A program made the position numbers and the translations under genes. A stretch of 55,012 bases of DNA from positions 1 to 55,012 of the forward strand of contig JBDLTZ010000102.1 of assembly GCA_039805565.1 (NCBI GenBank). The letters run 5' to 3'. Source of the DNA: CALJIC01 sp039805565 (lineage in GTDB: Bacteria > Chloroflexota > Chloroflexia > Chloroflexales > Roseiflexaceae). The notes below the pieces were generated by a model. That model saw only the letters and a program-made list of their open reading frames with translations, was not told where the DNA came from and made no database searches. Within the stretch, counting starts at the first letter, position 1; each line of letters starts with the position of its first letter. This document shows positions 1 through 8,530 of the stretch, in pieces.

Positions 1-928
1 GAGGCGCTTGGAAAGAGCCGGGGGCGGCCTCGAGTGAGGAGGCTGCCGACGGCTCACCGCTGGTTGTGAAGCGCCACGTGTAGCTGAAGGGCACTCGCTC
101 GTACGAGCCGTTCACCTCGACGATGATGACGGTGTTGTCCGGCAGGTCGGCGGACGGCACGATCTGCACGCCCTTATGCCCCGCGGGTAGGTTGGTGTCT
201 GCGGAGTGAGCGATGGGGGCGCCGGCCTCGGTGCTGAGGCGCGTGCTGGTGAGCTGCGGTGCGCTGCCGAAGTAGCGCCACAGCAGCGTGACCGGGTAGC
301 GATCCGAGCGCACGCCGACCTGGTCCGCGGCGGGGTAGCGCAGCGGCCAGCCGGTGAAGCGCGTGTCAGCCTCGAAGCGCGTGTGCGAGAGGACGTCCAG
401 GGCCGCGGCCTGGCGCGAGGCCGAGGTGTAGAAGCCGTACCCGAAGGTGGTGGTCGTGGGGTAGATCAGCCAGAGCCGGTGGCCCGCCGACGCCATCCAC
501 CCCTCGACGGAGTCGGGCGGCGATAGCCGGGTGCTCTGCGCGATCCAGACGTCAGCCTTGCTGGCGCACAGGTTCCCCGCGGGAGAGGCGTAGGGCTTGG
601 TTGAGTCCTGAGCGTGCGCCAGGTGGTTGTTTTCGGCCATGTACCTTGCGTGCTGCCAGCAGTTGTCGTTCAGCTCAGCGTCGTCCGTCACCGGGGGGAC
701 GCCCGCCACCGCGCGGTAGTGGTTGACCCACGCGAGCCAGTCCGTCGGCTCTACGGCCGGGGGCTCAAACGCCGGCGGGTCTCCGGGCGTCATCACCATC
801 GACACGAATACGCGCGGCTGGATGCTCTGGGTCTGCTGGGCCTGCACGCCTGTATAAAACCCGCACGCTGCGGCTGCACATGTGAGCAGCGCGACGGCGC
901 GCAGCGCGTGGCGGGTGAGAGAGCGCAT
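1..928 (-). CDS. CAP-domain (SCP/PR-1/YkwD-like) secreted protein, 3' end outside window
   Basis: This open frame runs off the left edge, with about 309 codons visible. An AAGGA ribosome binding site (minus strand of 936-940) sits 7 nt before the ATG. The N-terminus (MRSLTRHALRAVALL) is a signal peptide with a likely cut after VQA near residue 29. A CAP domain follows: WLAWVNHYRAVAGVPPV, an NxxCWQHARYMAENNHLAH segment and VEGWMASAGHRLWLIYP match the family pattern of helix, HxxxM and GWxxSxGHR. CAP proteins are exported, and bacterial members have varied, mostly unknown roles. The C-terminal half looks beta-rich (NTVIIVEVNGSYERVPFSYTW), possibly an Ig-like module. The domain call is sound; the biological role is not known. 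Confidence 0.82.
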   Translation of the reverse strand, partial: MRSLTRHALRAVALLTCAAAACGFYTGVQAQQTQSIQPRVFVSMVMTPGDPPAFEPPAVEPTDWLAWVNHYRAVAGVPPVTDDAELNDNCWQHARYMAENNHLAHAQDSTKPYASPAGNLCASKADVWIAQSTRLSPPDSVEGWMASAGHRLWLIYPTTTTFGYGFYTSASRQAAALDVLSHTRFEADTRFTGWPLRYPAADQVGVRSDRYPVTLLWRYFGSAPQLTSTRLSTEAGAPIAHSADTNLPAGHKGVQIVPSADLPDNTVIIVEVNGSYERVPFSYTWRFTTSGEPSAASSLEAAPGSFQAP

Positions 929-1049
929 GATGAAGTCCTTGGTTAAAATATCGTGGTATGACGAACTTCACGCCCTCAGTCTAGCCTCCTTTGGTAGATG
1001 AGACAACCCCTCTTAACGCCTATTTCACGATAGCCCATGCGTGCAGCGC

Positions 1050-2426
1050 CTATGCGTCCCGCAGCACCAGATCCTCGTAGGTCTCGCGGCGCTGTGCCAC
1101 GGTGGCGCGGCCCTCGCCCACCAGCAGCACGGCCGGCCGCGGCACGAGGTTGTAGGTGCTCGCCATGCTCAGTGTATACGCCCCAGCCCCTGCTACGGCC
1201 AGCACATCGCCGGGCCGCGCGCGCGGCAGCTCCACAGTGCGTAGCAGCACATCGCCGGACTCGCAGTAGCGCCCAGCTACGTGGACGAGCTCATCGGGCG
1301 CGGTGCACGGCTGCCCCGCCAGCACCGCTGTGTAGCGTGCGCCGTAGAGCGCGGGGCGGATGTTGTCCCCCATGCCGCCGTCCACGTGGAGGTACCGGTT
1401 GACGTGCGGCTGGGCATCGGCAGCCGCGCTCGTATCATCACGACGGTCATCGGTCGTCGGTCGTCGGTCATCAGGTGGCGCCAGCGTCTTGCTGGCAACC
1501 ACGCTGTACAGCGCCACCCCCGAGCGTGCCGCGATCGAGCGGCCGGGCTCGATCGTCAGCTTCGGCAGCGGCAGGCCCCGCGCCGCGCTCCCCTCGGCCA
1601 GCGTCCGCGCCACAAGGGCCACGTAGGCCTCCGTGTCCGGCAGCGGCTGCTCCGGTGTGTACGGTGCGCCAAGCCCCCCGCCCGGGTTGATCTCGTCGAT
1701 GTCGATGACGTACCGCTGGCGCAGGCGAGCCGCGCAGTCCAGCAGCACCTCCACAGCCCGCGCCAGGGGGGTGGTGTCGAACACCTGCGAGCCGAGGTGG
1801 GCGTGCAGCCCGCACAGCCGCAGCCCTGGTGCGTCGAGCACAAGCTCGGTGGCAGCGTCCAGCGCGTCCAGCGGCAGCCCGAACTTGGAGGCGGCGTGCC
1901 CGGTGGTGATGTGGGCGTGGGTGTCCGGTACGATGTCCGGCGTCAGCCGCAGCGCGATCGGCTGAGGTGTCTCGCGCCCGCTCGTGAGCCGGGCCAGCAG
2001 CTCCAGCTCGTCCAGGTTATCCACAACGATCTGACCCACCCCGGCGGCAATCGCCTGCTCGACCTCGGCCCGCGGCTTGGCGTTGCCGTGCACGTGGATG
2101 CGCCTCGCCGGGAAGCCCGCCCGCAGGGCTACGAACAGCTCCCCGCCAGAGACCACGTCCAGCCCCAGGCCCTCCTCGGCGGCCATGCGCGCCACCGCCG
2201 TGTTCAGCAGCGCCTTGCTCGCATAGTGGGCCGCCGATGGACCAGCGTAGTGACGCGCCAGCGCCGTCCGGTAGGTGCGGCACGCGCCGCGGAAGGTCGC
2301 CTCGTCCAGGATGTACAGCGGCGTGCCGTGCTCGCGTGCGAGCTCCAGCGCGTCGCAGCCGCCGATCTCGAGGTGCCCGCGCTCGTTGACGCGCGCGGTG
2401 GTGGGCCAGAGGTGCGTGTGCAGCAT
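1050..2426 (-). CDS. lysA: Diaminopimelate decarboxylase
   Basis: PLP enzyme of the alanine-racemase fold (group IV decarboxylases) that decarboxylates meso-diaminopimelate to L-lysine, the last step of lysine synthesis. Visible landmarks are the PLP lysine in HYASKAL (Lys71), HGNAKP, GLHAHLGSQV, NPGGGLGAPY, EPGRSI, and the late GRYCESGD motif with the active-site Cys supplied to the partner subunit. At 458 aa it is slightly long, because about 28 residues (around 315-342, containing DDRRPTTDDRR) are inserted after VVASKTLA. They are partly encoded by a heptanucleotide repeat at 1442-1472. An AGGGA ribosome binding site lies 6 nt before the ATG, and a strong terminator ends immediately upstream of it. 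The gene follows tpx on the same strand, but the terminator argues against simple co-transcription. Confidence 0.96.
   Translation of the reverse strand: MLHTHLWPTTARVNERGHLEIGGCDALELAREHGTPLYILDEATFRGACRTYRTALARHYAGPSAAHYASKALLNTAVARMAAEEGLGLDVVSGGELFVALRAGFPARRIHVHGNAKPRAEVEQAIAAGVGQIVVDNLDELELLARLTSGRETPQPIALRLTPDIVPDTHAHITTGHAASKFGLPLDALDAATELVLDAPGLRLCGLHAHLGSQVFDTTPLARAVEVLLDCAARLRQRYVIDIDEINPGGGLGAPYTPEQPLPDTEAYVALVARTLAEGSAARGLPLPKLTIEPGRSIAARSGVALYSVVASKTLAPPDDRRPTTDDRRDDTSAAADAQPHVNRYLHVDGGMGDNIRPALYGARYTAVLAGQPCTAPDELVHVAGRYCESGDVLLRTVELPRARPGDVLAVAGAGAYTLSMASTYNLVPRPAVLLVGEGRATVAQRRETYEDLVLRDA
1442..1472. repeat. Heptad repeat inside lysA (GTCGGTC type)
   Basis: Consecutive 7-bp units GACGGTC, ATCGGTC, GTCGGTC, GTCGGTC and a partial ATC. 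On the coding strand it yields the Asp/Arg-rich stretch of a LysA surface insertion. The unit closely resembles those at 18418-18438 and 45961-45988. Confidence 0.85.
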
Positions 2427-2439
2427 GGGAGTCCCTCAC

Positions 2440-2484
2440 AAAAAAAGGAGACAAGGTGACGAGCAAGCCCGCCGCCTTGTCTCC
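2440..2484 (-). terminator. Rho-independent terminator after tpx, directly before lysA
   Basis: On the minus strand a perfect 10-bp stem (GGAGACAAGG at 2475-2484, CCTTGTCTCC at 2447-2456) is followed at once by seven T residues. The loop is 18 nt. The T run ends about 13 nt before the lysA ATG, just ahead of its ribosome binding site, so the element either ends tpx transcripts or attenuates read-through into lysA. Confidence 0.85.
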
Positions 2485-2538
2485 CTATAGTACTACCGGA
2501 TCACCAGGCCGCGCGCTGAGCGAGCGGACTGCGCGGAG

Positions 2539-3045
2539 CTACAGCACCTCGCGCAGCGTCGCCAGCGCCGCATCGTAGTTCGGCTCCTGCCCGGCTGCGG
2601 AGAGGTACTCCGCGTACCGGACGACCCCCTCCTGGTCTACCACGAACGCCGCTCGGCTCTCCAGGCGCAGCTCCTTGATGTACGTGCCGTACGCCGCGCC
2701 GAAGCTCATGTCCTTGTGGTCCGAGCCCATCACGACCTTGTCGATCCCCTCGGCGCCGCACCAGCGCGCCTGGGTGAACGGCAGGTCGGCGCTCACGGTC
2801 AGGACTGTCACCTGGTCGCCGAGCTTGGCGGCCTCCTCGTTGAAGCGGCGGGTCTGCTTCGAGCACACGCCCGTGTCGATCGCCGGGATCACGCTGATCA
2901 CCAGCGGCTTGCCGGCGAACTCTGCGCTCGTGATCGAGTCCTTGCCATTGGAGAGGGTGAAGGCCGGGGCCTTGTCGCCCGGCTTCAGCTCGGGGCCGAC
3001 CAGTGTCTTGGGGCCCCAGAAATCAAACGCGTTGGGTCGCTCCAT
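2539..3045 (-). CDS. tpx: Thiol peroxidase (atypical 2-Cys peroxiredoxin, Tpx)
   Basis: Thioredoxin-fold peroxidase that reduces H2O2 and alkyl hydroperoxides in the cytoplasm, recycled by thioredoxin. At 168 aa it has the usual Tpx length. The peroxidatic cysteine is in PAIDTGVCSKQTRRF (Cys61) and the resolving cysteine in ARWCGAEG (Cys96), the spacing of E. coli Tpx; VLTVSADLPF and SDHKDMSFG are also family hallmarks. I chose the ATG at 3045 because AGGAGG lies upstream and the protein then begins where Tpx proteins do (MERPNAFDFWGPKTL). A longer reading back to 3150 adds residues with no homology. Transcription ends at the T-tailed hairpin at 2440-2484. Confidence 0.94.
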   Translation of the reverse strand: MERPNAFDFWGPKTLVGPELKPGDKAPAFTLSNGKDSITSAEFAGKPLVISVIPAIDTGVCSKQTRRFNEEAAKLGDQVTVLTVSADLPFTQARWCGAEGIDKVVMGSDHKDMSFGAAYGTYIKELRLESRAAFVVDQEGVVRYAEYLSAAGQEPNYDAALATLREVL

Positions 3046-3152
3046 CGCGGGACATCCTCCTGATGCTTGTGAGCTGGTACGTCGTGGAGAGATACGGGGT
3101 AAGCTGCGCTTCGGATGCCGCGATTGAAGCAGCGGGGAGCTGGTTGTCAAAG

Positions 3153-4478
3153 CTAGGTCGTGAGCTCAGGGATCGTCCGCACCAGCTCCGCCTCGGCGTC
3201 GGCCAGCGCGCGCGCCGGGTCCCCGCCAGCCGCCAGCAGATCACGGACGTGCTTGCCCATCACCTCGAACAGCACGCGGTCGTGCGGCGTGGCCCGCAGT
3301 GGCGGCGCGGACGCGGCGATATCGGCCCACAGCCGGTAGGTCTGCTGGTCGCCGAAGAAGGCCGCCGGCGCATCGTACAGTGGGTCGCGCCAGGCGGGCG
3401 TGTAGGCAGGGAGATCCCCCGAGGTCTTGAGGAAGGTGTTCTGGCCCTCCACGCTGGCGCAGCAGTAGCGCACGAACGCCCAGGCGGCCTCCTGCTTGGC
3501 GTAGGCCGCCGGGATGCCGAGGTAGGCCGACCCCTGGTTGAAATCGCCGCCGGGCGCCCGGATGACGCGCCACTTCCCTACCTGGTTGAAGTGGATCTCG
3601 CTGATGTAGCCCTGGAACCATGCGGGCGCGAACAGGCCGGCGATCGCGCCCTCGCGCATGGCCTCGTCGAACGCCGAGCCGCCCGGTGCGAGGTCGGCGT
3701 CGAGCCCCTGCCGACGCACGAAGGCCGCCCGCTCGGCCGCTGGGAGGAAGCGCTCCTCGATCATAACCTTCCCGCCGTCCAGCCAGGCGGCGCCCTGCTG
3801 CAGCCACGAGGTGAAGAACACGTCGCCCGCCGCGTCGGCCAGTAGCGATGAGCCCGGCCGGCGCTGCTTTAGCTCCTGCGCGAGCGTCAGCAGACTCTCC
3901 CAGCTCTCGGCCTGCTCGCGCACCTTCTCAGGGGCGGACTCCATGCCGGCGTCGGCCAGGATGTCGGCACGGTACCAGAAGCTGCCGGGGTAGACGCTCA
4001 TCGGCAGGCCCACCAGCCCACCCTGCGCGCTCCGCCCGCCTGCCCACGCCGAGGGCACGAAGTCGCTCTGCAGCGCGGCGCCGTCGAACGGCGGGGCGGC
4101 CAGGTCAAGCATGCCCCCCTGCTGCGCCAGCTCGGCGGCCACGCTCTCGTTGAAAGCGCACACGTCCGGCAGGCCAAGGCCGCTCTTCAGAGCGCGCAGC
4201 AGCCCTTCCTGGACATCGCCGTTCGGCCGTAAGTTCACGGCGATCCCCGGGTTGGCGCGCTCGAAGGCGCTCACCAGCTCGGCGATCTGCCCGTCCCAGT
4301 ACCACACCTCGATCGTGCGCTCGGGGCCGACGGTGGCCGTAGGAGCCTGCGGCATGGGGGGCGGCAGCGCGGCCGGCTCGGGCGCGCCGCAGGCCGCGAG
4401 GAGCTGAGCCGCGCCGAGCAGGCCTGAGCCGGCTGCGACGGCCCGCAGGAACGCGCGGCGCGTGATTACCTGTCTCAT
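3153..4478 (-). CDS. ABC transporter extracellular (sugar-type) solute-binding lipoprotein
   Basis: 441 aa. The N-terminus carries a twin-arginine motif (TRRAFLRA, residues 6-13) and a lipobox LLAAC with the lipidated cysteine at 30, so it is probably Tat-exported and membrane-anchored. The body (IEVWYWDG, LVSAFERANPGIAVNL, GLPDVCAFNE, SAYLGIPAAYAKQEAAWAFVRY) is typical of family-1 solute-binding proteins, which bind sugars or oligosaccharides for an ABC importer. No permease or ATPase gene is adjacent, so the receptor is an orphan here and its substrate cannot be told. It lies downstream of metK but is separated from it by a strong hairpin. The stop is about 107 bp before the tpx start. Confidence 0.9.
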   Translation of the reverse strand: MRQVITRRAFLRAVAAGSGLLGAAQLLAACGAPEPAALPPPMPQAPTATVGPERTIEVWYWDGQIAELVSAFERANPGIAVNLRPNGDVQEGLLRALKSGLGLPDVCAFNESVAAELAQQGGMLDLAAPPFDGAALQSDFVPSAWAGGRSAQGGLVGLPMSVYPGSFWYRADILADAGMESAPEKVREQAESWESLLTLAQELKQRRPGSSLLADAAGDVFFTSWLQQGAAWLDGGKVMIEERFLPAAERAAFVRRQGLDADLAPGGSAFDEAMREGAIAGLFAPAWFQGYISEIHFNQVGKWRVIRAPGGDFNQGSAYLGIPAAYAKQEAAWAFVRYCCASVEGQNTFLKTSGDLPAYTPAWRDPLYDAPAAFFGDQQTYRLWADIAASAPPLRATPHDRVLFEVMGKHVRDLLAAGGDPARALADAEAELVRTIPELTT

Positions 4479-4568
4479 CCCCGGCTCCTTTCAGTGTGGC
4501 GGGTGCGATGATTGTAGCACGGCCCGGCACGAGAGGGAGCGCGGCGCGCGGACATTTTGCCACAGCGA

Positions 4569-4625
4569 CCACAGAGGCCACAGATGCACCAGGCGTCCAC
4601 CTGGGTGCGTCTGTGGCCTCTGTGG
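4569..4625. terminator. Long hairpin between metK and the solute-binding protein gene
   Basis: The left arm 4569-4590 and right arm 4604-4625 pair over 22 bp with a single G-U type mismatch around a 13-nt loop. The arms are built of 9-bp near-repeats (CACAGCGAC, CACAGAGGC, CACAGATGC). It lies just past the metK stop, so it probably ends that transcript. There is no strong T run. Confidence 0.75.
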
Positions 4626-4647
4626 CCAGGAAAGCTGCCGAGTCCGG

Positions 4648-5859
4648 CTACAGCCCGGCCGCCCGGCGCAGCGCGTCGGCGCGGTCCGTCCGCTCCCACG
4701 GCAGGTCCACGTCGTCCCGCCCGAAGTGGCCGTAGGCCGCCGTCTGCTTGAAGATCGGCCGGCGCAGCTCCAGGTCGCGGATGATCGCGCCAGGCCGCAG
4801 GTCGAAGTGCTCGTTGATCAGCTTCAGGATCGTCTCCTCGGCCACCGTGTGCGTGCCGAAGGTCTCGATGCTGACCGAGAGCGGGTGCGCCACGCCGATC
4901 GCGTAGGCCACCTGCAGCTCGAAGCGCTCCGCCAGGCCGGCGGCCACCACGTTCTTGGCCACCCAGCGCGCCGCGTACGCCGCGCTGCGGTCCACCTTCG
5001 TCGGGTCCTTACCCGAAAAGGCGCCGCCGCCGTGGCGGGCCATGCCGCCGTAGGTGTCCACGATGATCTTGCGGCCGGTCAGGCCGCTGTCGCCCATCGG
5101 GCCACCCACCACAAACCGGCCGGTCGGGTTGACGAAGTACTTCGTGCGCTCGTCCATCAGCTCGGCTGGGACGCAGGCGCGGATGACCTTCTCGATCAGA
5201 TCCTCGCGGATCTGCTCCTGGCTCACCTCGGGGGCGTGCTGGTTACTCACCAGCACCGTGTCCACCCGCACCGGCCGGCCGTAGGCGTACTCCACCGTCA
5301 CCTGGCTCTTGCCGTCCGGCCGCAGGTAGGGCAGGGTGCCGTCCTTCCGCAGCTTCGAGAGGCGCCGCCCGATGCGGTGCGCCAGGGCGATCGGCAGCGG
5401 CATCAGCTCGGGCGTCTCGTTGCAGGCGAAGCCGAACATCATACCCTGGTCGCCGGCGCCGATCGTCGCGACCTCCTCCTCGGTCATGCCGCCGCGCGTC
5501 TCGAGCGCGCGGTTCACGCCCTGCGCGATATCCGGCGACTGGCCGTGGATCGCCACCATCACGCCGCAGGTGTCGGCGTCGAAGCCGAACGCCGTATCGG
5601 TGTACCCGATCCCCTTGACCGTCTCGCGGACGATCTCCTCGATCGGGATGTAGCCCTTCTCGTAGGTCACCTCGCCCAGCACCACGATCAGGCCGGTGGT
5701 GGTGGCCGTCTCCACCGCCACGCGCGCCCGCGGGTCGTGCGAGAGGAACGCGTCCAGGATCGCGTCGGACACCTGGTCGCACAGCTTATCGGGGTGGCCC
5801 TCCGTCACCGACTCAGAGGTGAAGAAGAGCTTGGGGGACTGCATGAATGAGTTGGACAT
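4648..5859 (-). CDS. metK: S-adenosylmethionine synthetase
   Basis: Makes SAM from methionine and ATP in the cytoplasm, releasing phosphate and pyrophosphate. At 403 aa it is a normal MetK. Visible motifs are FTSESVTEGHPDK (ATP/metal site), the methionine-loop signature GAGDQGMMFG, and the P-loop-like GGGAFSGKDPTKVDRSAAY. It is the last gene of a minus-strand group running mtnA, MetE-like, pfkB-like, ahcY, metK, which together regenerate and recycle SAM. The 91-bp gap to ahcY holds a degenerate GAGTCTTGAGCC-type repeat rather than an obvious promoter. A 22-bp hairpin lies after the stop. Confidence 0.97.
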   Translation of the reverse strand: MSNSFMQSPKLFFTSESVTEGHPDKLCDQVSDAILDAFLSHDPRARVAVETATTTGLIVVLGEVTYEKGYIPIEEIVRETVKGIGYTDTAFGFDADTCGVMVAIHGQSPDIAQGVNRALETRGGMTEEEVATIGAGDQGMMFGFACNETPELMPLPIALAHRIGRRLSKLRKDGTLPYLRPDGKSQVTVEYAYGRPVRVDTVLVSNQHAPEVSQEQIREDLIEKVIRACVPAELMDERTKYFVNPTGRFVVGGPMGDSGLTGRKIIVDTYGGMARHGGGAFSGKDPTKVDRSAAYAARWVAKNVVAAGLAERFELQVAYAIGVAHPLSVSIETFGTHTVAEETILKLINEHFDLRPGAIIRDLELRRPIFKQTAAYGHFGRDDVDLPWERTDRADALRRAAGL

Positions 5860-5950
5860 CGGTTACTCTCTTCAAGTGCAAAGTTCTCGGCTGTGAGCCC
5901 TGAGCTGGCGCGGACCGGCTCAAGACTCACGGCTCGCAGCTCGGAACGTT

Positions 5951-7216
5951 CTACGTGCCCTCTTCCCACGACGACAGGTACTTGGCCTGCTCCGGGGTCA
6001 GGACGTCGATCGCGATGCCCATCGCGCGCAGCTTAAGCGCGGCGATCTCGCGGTCGACCTCCTTCGGCAGCGCGTGCACGCCGTTCGACAGCTGGCCCTT
6101 GTTCTTCAGCAGGAACTCCGAGGCCAGCGCCTGGTTCGCGAACGACATATCCATCACGGCGCTCGGGTGGCCCTCGGCGCTCGCCAGGTTGATCAGGCGG
6201 CCCTCGCCGAGCAGGTTGATGCGGCGGCCGTCCTTCAGGATGTACTGGTCCACGAAGGCGCGCGGCTGGCGCTTCTCCACAGCCATTGCCTCCAGCGCCG
6301 GGATGTCGATCTCGACGTTGAAGTGGCCCGAGTTCGAGACGATGCAGCCGTCCTTCATCGCGGCGAAGTCCTCGCCGTCGATCACGTTCTTGTCGCCCGT
6401 GGCCGTCACGATGAAGTCAGCCTGGGGCGCGGCCTGGATCATCGGCATCACGCGGAAGCCGTCCATCGCGGCCTCGAGCGCCTTCACCGGGTCCACCTCG
6501 GTCACGATCACCAGGGCGCCCATGCCGCGAGCGCGCTCGGCAATGCCGCGCGAGCAGTAGCCGTAGCCGCCCACCACGAAGGTCTTGCCCGCCAGCAGCA
6601 CGTTCGTCGCGCGCACGATGCCGTCGATCGTGCTCTGGCCGGTGCCATAGCGGTTATCGAACAGGTGCTTGGTGTCGCTGTCGTTCACCGCGATCACCGG
6701 GAACTTCAGCACGCCGTCCGCCGCCATCGCCTTGAGCCGGATGACGCCGGTGGTGGTCTCCTCGGTGCTGCCCAGCATGCTGCTGATCAGCTCGGGGCGC
6801 TGCTTCAGCACGCCGCTCACCAGGTCGGCGCCGTCGTCCATGGTGATGTGCGGGTTGTGGTCGAGCGCCGCGGTGATGTGCCGGTAGTAGGTGTCGTTGT
6901 CCTCGCCCTTGATGGCGTAGACCGGCATCTCCTCGTGCGCCACCAGCGACGCGGCCACGTCGTCCTGGGTCGAGAGCGGGTTCGAGGCCACCAGCACCAC
7001 GTCCGCGCCGCCCGCGGCCAGCGTCCGCATCAGGTTGGCGGTCTCGGCCGTCACGTGGAGGCAGGCAGAGATCCGCAGGCCCTGCAGCGGGCGCTCCTTC
7101 TCGAAGCGCTCGCGCAGCAGCCGCAGCACCGGCATCTCGGTCTCCGCCCAGTCGATGCGCTTCCGGCCCTGCTCAGCCAGACCCATGTCCTTGACGTCAA
7201 AGCTCTTCTCAGTCAT
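5951..7216 (-). CDS. ahcY: S-adenosyl-L-homocysteine hydrolase
   Basis: NAD-dependent enzyme that splits S-adenosylhomocysteine, the product of all SAM methylations, into homocysteine and adenosine. At 421 aa it is the usual bacterial length. CLHVTAETANL, SNPLSTQDDVAASL, NDSDTKHLFDNRYGTGQS and the Rossmann loop GGYGYCSRGIAERARGMG are all present, as is the C-terminal NGVHALPKEVD stretch. AAAGGAGAGAA precedes the ATG. Its neighbours supply SAM (metK) and a kinase that could remove the adenosine (pfkB-like), a functionally coherent order. A 200-nt structured leader precedes it and may regulate it. Confidence 0.97.
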   Translation of the reverse strand: MTEKSFDVKDMGLAEQGRKRIDWAETEMPVLRLLRERFEKERPLQGLRISACLHVTAETANLMRTLAAGGADVVLVASNPLSTQDDVAASLVAHEEMPVYAIKGEDNDTYYRHITAALDHNPHITMDDGADLVSGVLKQRPELISSMLGSTEETTTGVIRLKAMAADGVLKFPVIAVNDSDTKHLFDNRYGTGQSTIDGIVRATNVLLAGKTFVVGGYGYCSRGIAERARGMGALVIVTEVDPVKALEAAMDGFRVMPMIQAAPQADFIVTATGDKNVIDGEDFAAMKDGCIVSNSGHFNVEIDIPALEAMAVEKRQPRAFVDQYILKDGRRINLLGEGRLINLASAEGHPSAVMDMSFANQALASEFLLKNKGQLSNGVHALPKEVDREIAALKLRAMGIAIDVLTPEQAKYLSSWEEGT

Positions 7217-7240
7217 TGTAAGAGTTCTCTCCTTTGTGAG

Positions 7241-7346
7241 GGCGCAGCAGTCGCCCGCTCGTTACCTGCCAATAGAGTGTGTGCCAGGCGACTGCTGCGC
7301 CTTTCCAGCTATCGCCCCCCGGCAACCAAGCATATCCTGCGGGGGG
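7241..7346 (-). promoter_or_regulatory. Two-hairpin leader upstream of ahcY
   Basis: The pfkB-ahcY gap is 200 bp. In transcript order it holds a 7-bp C/G stem (arms 7340-7346 and 7315-7321, 18-nt loop), then a perfect 15-bp stem (arms 7287-7301 and 7241-7255, 31-nt loop) that ends 24 nt before the ATG and just before the AAAGGAG ribosome binding site. I could not match it to the SAH riboswitch consensus. It could be an uncharacterised sensing RNA, an mRNA-stability hairpin or a transposon relic. Confidence 0.6.
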
Positions 7347-7416
7347 TGTGCTTTGCTGTACAACCCTGGTACGGGATCTTGCCGATCGTGCAATGCCCGC
7401 CGGCCTCCCCGGGCGT

Positions 7417-8406
7417 CTACGACCGGCTCAGCGAGGCGGTGATCATCTCGATCTCGGGCCCGGGGCCGAAGGCGCTGGCGTAGCGTATCACGAACGCCTC
7501 GGGGTCGTAGGCGTGCTCCTGGCAGCCGCGGTGCTCGATCGCGAAGGCCGCGGCCAGCGCCGCGACCCGCCCGGCCGCCTCGATCGGCAGGCCGCGCGCC
7601 AGCCCGAACACCAGCCCGCCCAGGTACGCGTCCCCCGCGCCCGTCGGGTCGACGACGTCCGCCACCGGCGCGACCGGCACCTGAGTCACGCGCTGCTCGC
7701 CCGACGGCGTGTTCTCGTACAGCACCGAGCCCTCGGCGCCGCGCGTCATCACGGTCAGCGGCGTCGAGGCGATCAGCTCGGCCTCTGTCTTGCCGGTGGC
7801 CTGCGCCATCATCGCGAACTCGTAGTCGTTGCCCACCAGCACCGCCGCGCCGTGCAGGCCGGCCAGGATCTGCTCGCCGGTGAGGCGCGGCGTCTGCTTG
7901 CCCGGGTCGAACACGAAGGGCACCCCCAGCGCACGGCACTCGTCGGCGTAGCGCGTGATCGCGTCTGGGTCAGTGGGCGAGATCACCACCAGGTCATGCG
8001 GCCCGAGCCCGAGCCCCTCGATCGAGAGCTCGCGCGCGTGCGCCATGGCGCCGGTGTAGAACGCCACGATCTGGTTATTGGCACGGTCGGTGTTGATGAA
8101 GCAGGAGGCCGTGAACTTGTCAGCGATCTCGGCGACCCCGCTGGTGTCGATCCCCTGCCGCTCCATCCACGCGCGGTACTCGCCGAAGTCGTGCCCGGCT
8201 GTGGCCAGGACCGTCGGTCGCTCGCCGAGCAGCGCCAGGGTGTAGGCGATGTTGCCGGCCACTCCGCCCCGCATGCGCCGCATCGAGTCCACGAGGAAGC
8301 TGACGGTCAGCATGTGGACCTTGTCCGGCAGAATATGATCCTTGAAGAAGCCGGGGAAGTCCATGATATAGTCGTAGGCCAGCGAGCCTGTGACCACAAT
8401 ACGCAC
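7417..8406 (-). CDS. PfkB-family carbohydrate/nucleoside kinase, probably adenosine kinase-like
   Basis: 329 aa ribokinase-fold kinase. The N-terminal VTGSLAYDYIMDFPG and RMRGGVAGNIAYTLALLG are sugar/nucleoside-site motifs. DPTGAGDAYLGG near residue 245 contains the catalytic Asp and anion hole (PfkB signature 2). The start is GTG with AAGGAG upstream. It sits immediately before ahcY and metK, so I infer that the substrate is adenosine released by AhcY, giving AMP; the sequence alone does not exclude another nucleoside or sugar. Pulling adenosine away would drive the reversible AhcY reaction forward. Confidence 0.88.
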   Translation of the reverse strand: MRIVVTGSLAYDYIMDFPGFFKDHILPDKVHMLTVSFLVDSMRRMRGGVAGNIAYTLALLGERPTVLATAGHDFGEYRAWMERQGIDTSGVAEIADKFTASCFINTDRANNQIVAFYTGAMAHARELSIEGLGLGPHDLVVISPTDPDAITRYADECRALGVPFVFDPGKQTPRLTGEQILAGLHGAAVLVGNDYEFAMMAQATGKTEAELIASTPLTVMTRGAEGSVLYENTPSGEQRVTQVPVAPVADVVDPTGAGDAYLGGLVFGLARGLPIEAAGRVAALAAAFAIEHRGCQEHAYDPEAFVIRYASAFGPGPEIEMITASLSRS

Positions 8407-8530
8407 GGTAAGCGCTCCTTGTTCGTACTACTGTCGTAGTCCTCCTGGTGGGGAGGGGTCGATGGGCCGTGCCCATGCGAGTATGAAGGGTGTGATATCA
8501 GCTCTGTAGATGGAGCGCCTGCTCCTCAAG

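Noticed and set aside
614..946. Plus-strand frame over the left-edge region
   Set aside because: The minus strand encodes a CAP-domain protein with a ribosome binding site in the same place.
2427..2538. Lysine riboswitch before lysA
   Set aside because: Only 112 bp separate the genes, too short for the L box, and the sequence is a simple T-tailed terminator.
7217..7416. Known SAH riboswitch before ahcY
   Set aside because: I could not find the conserved SAH core; only an unlabelled structured leader is reported.
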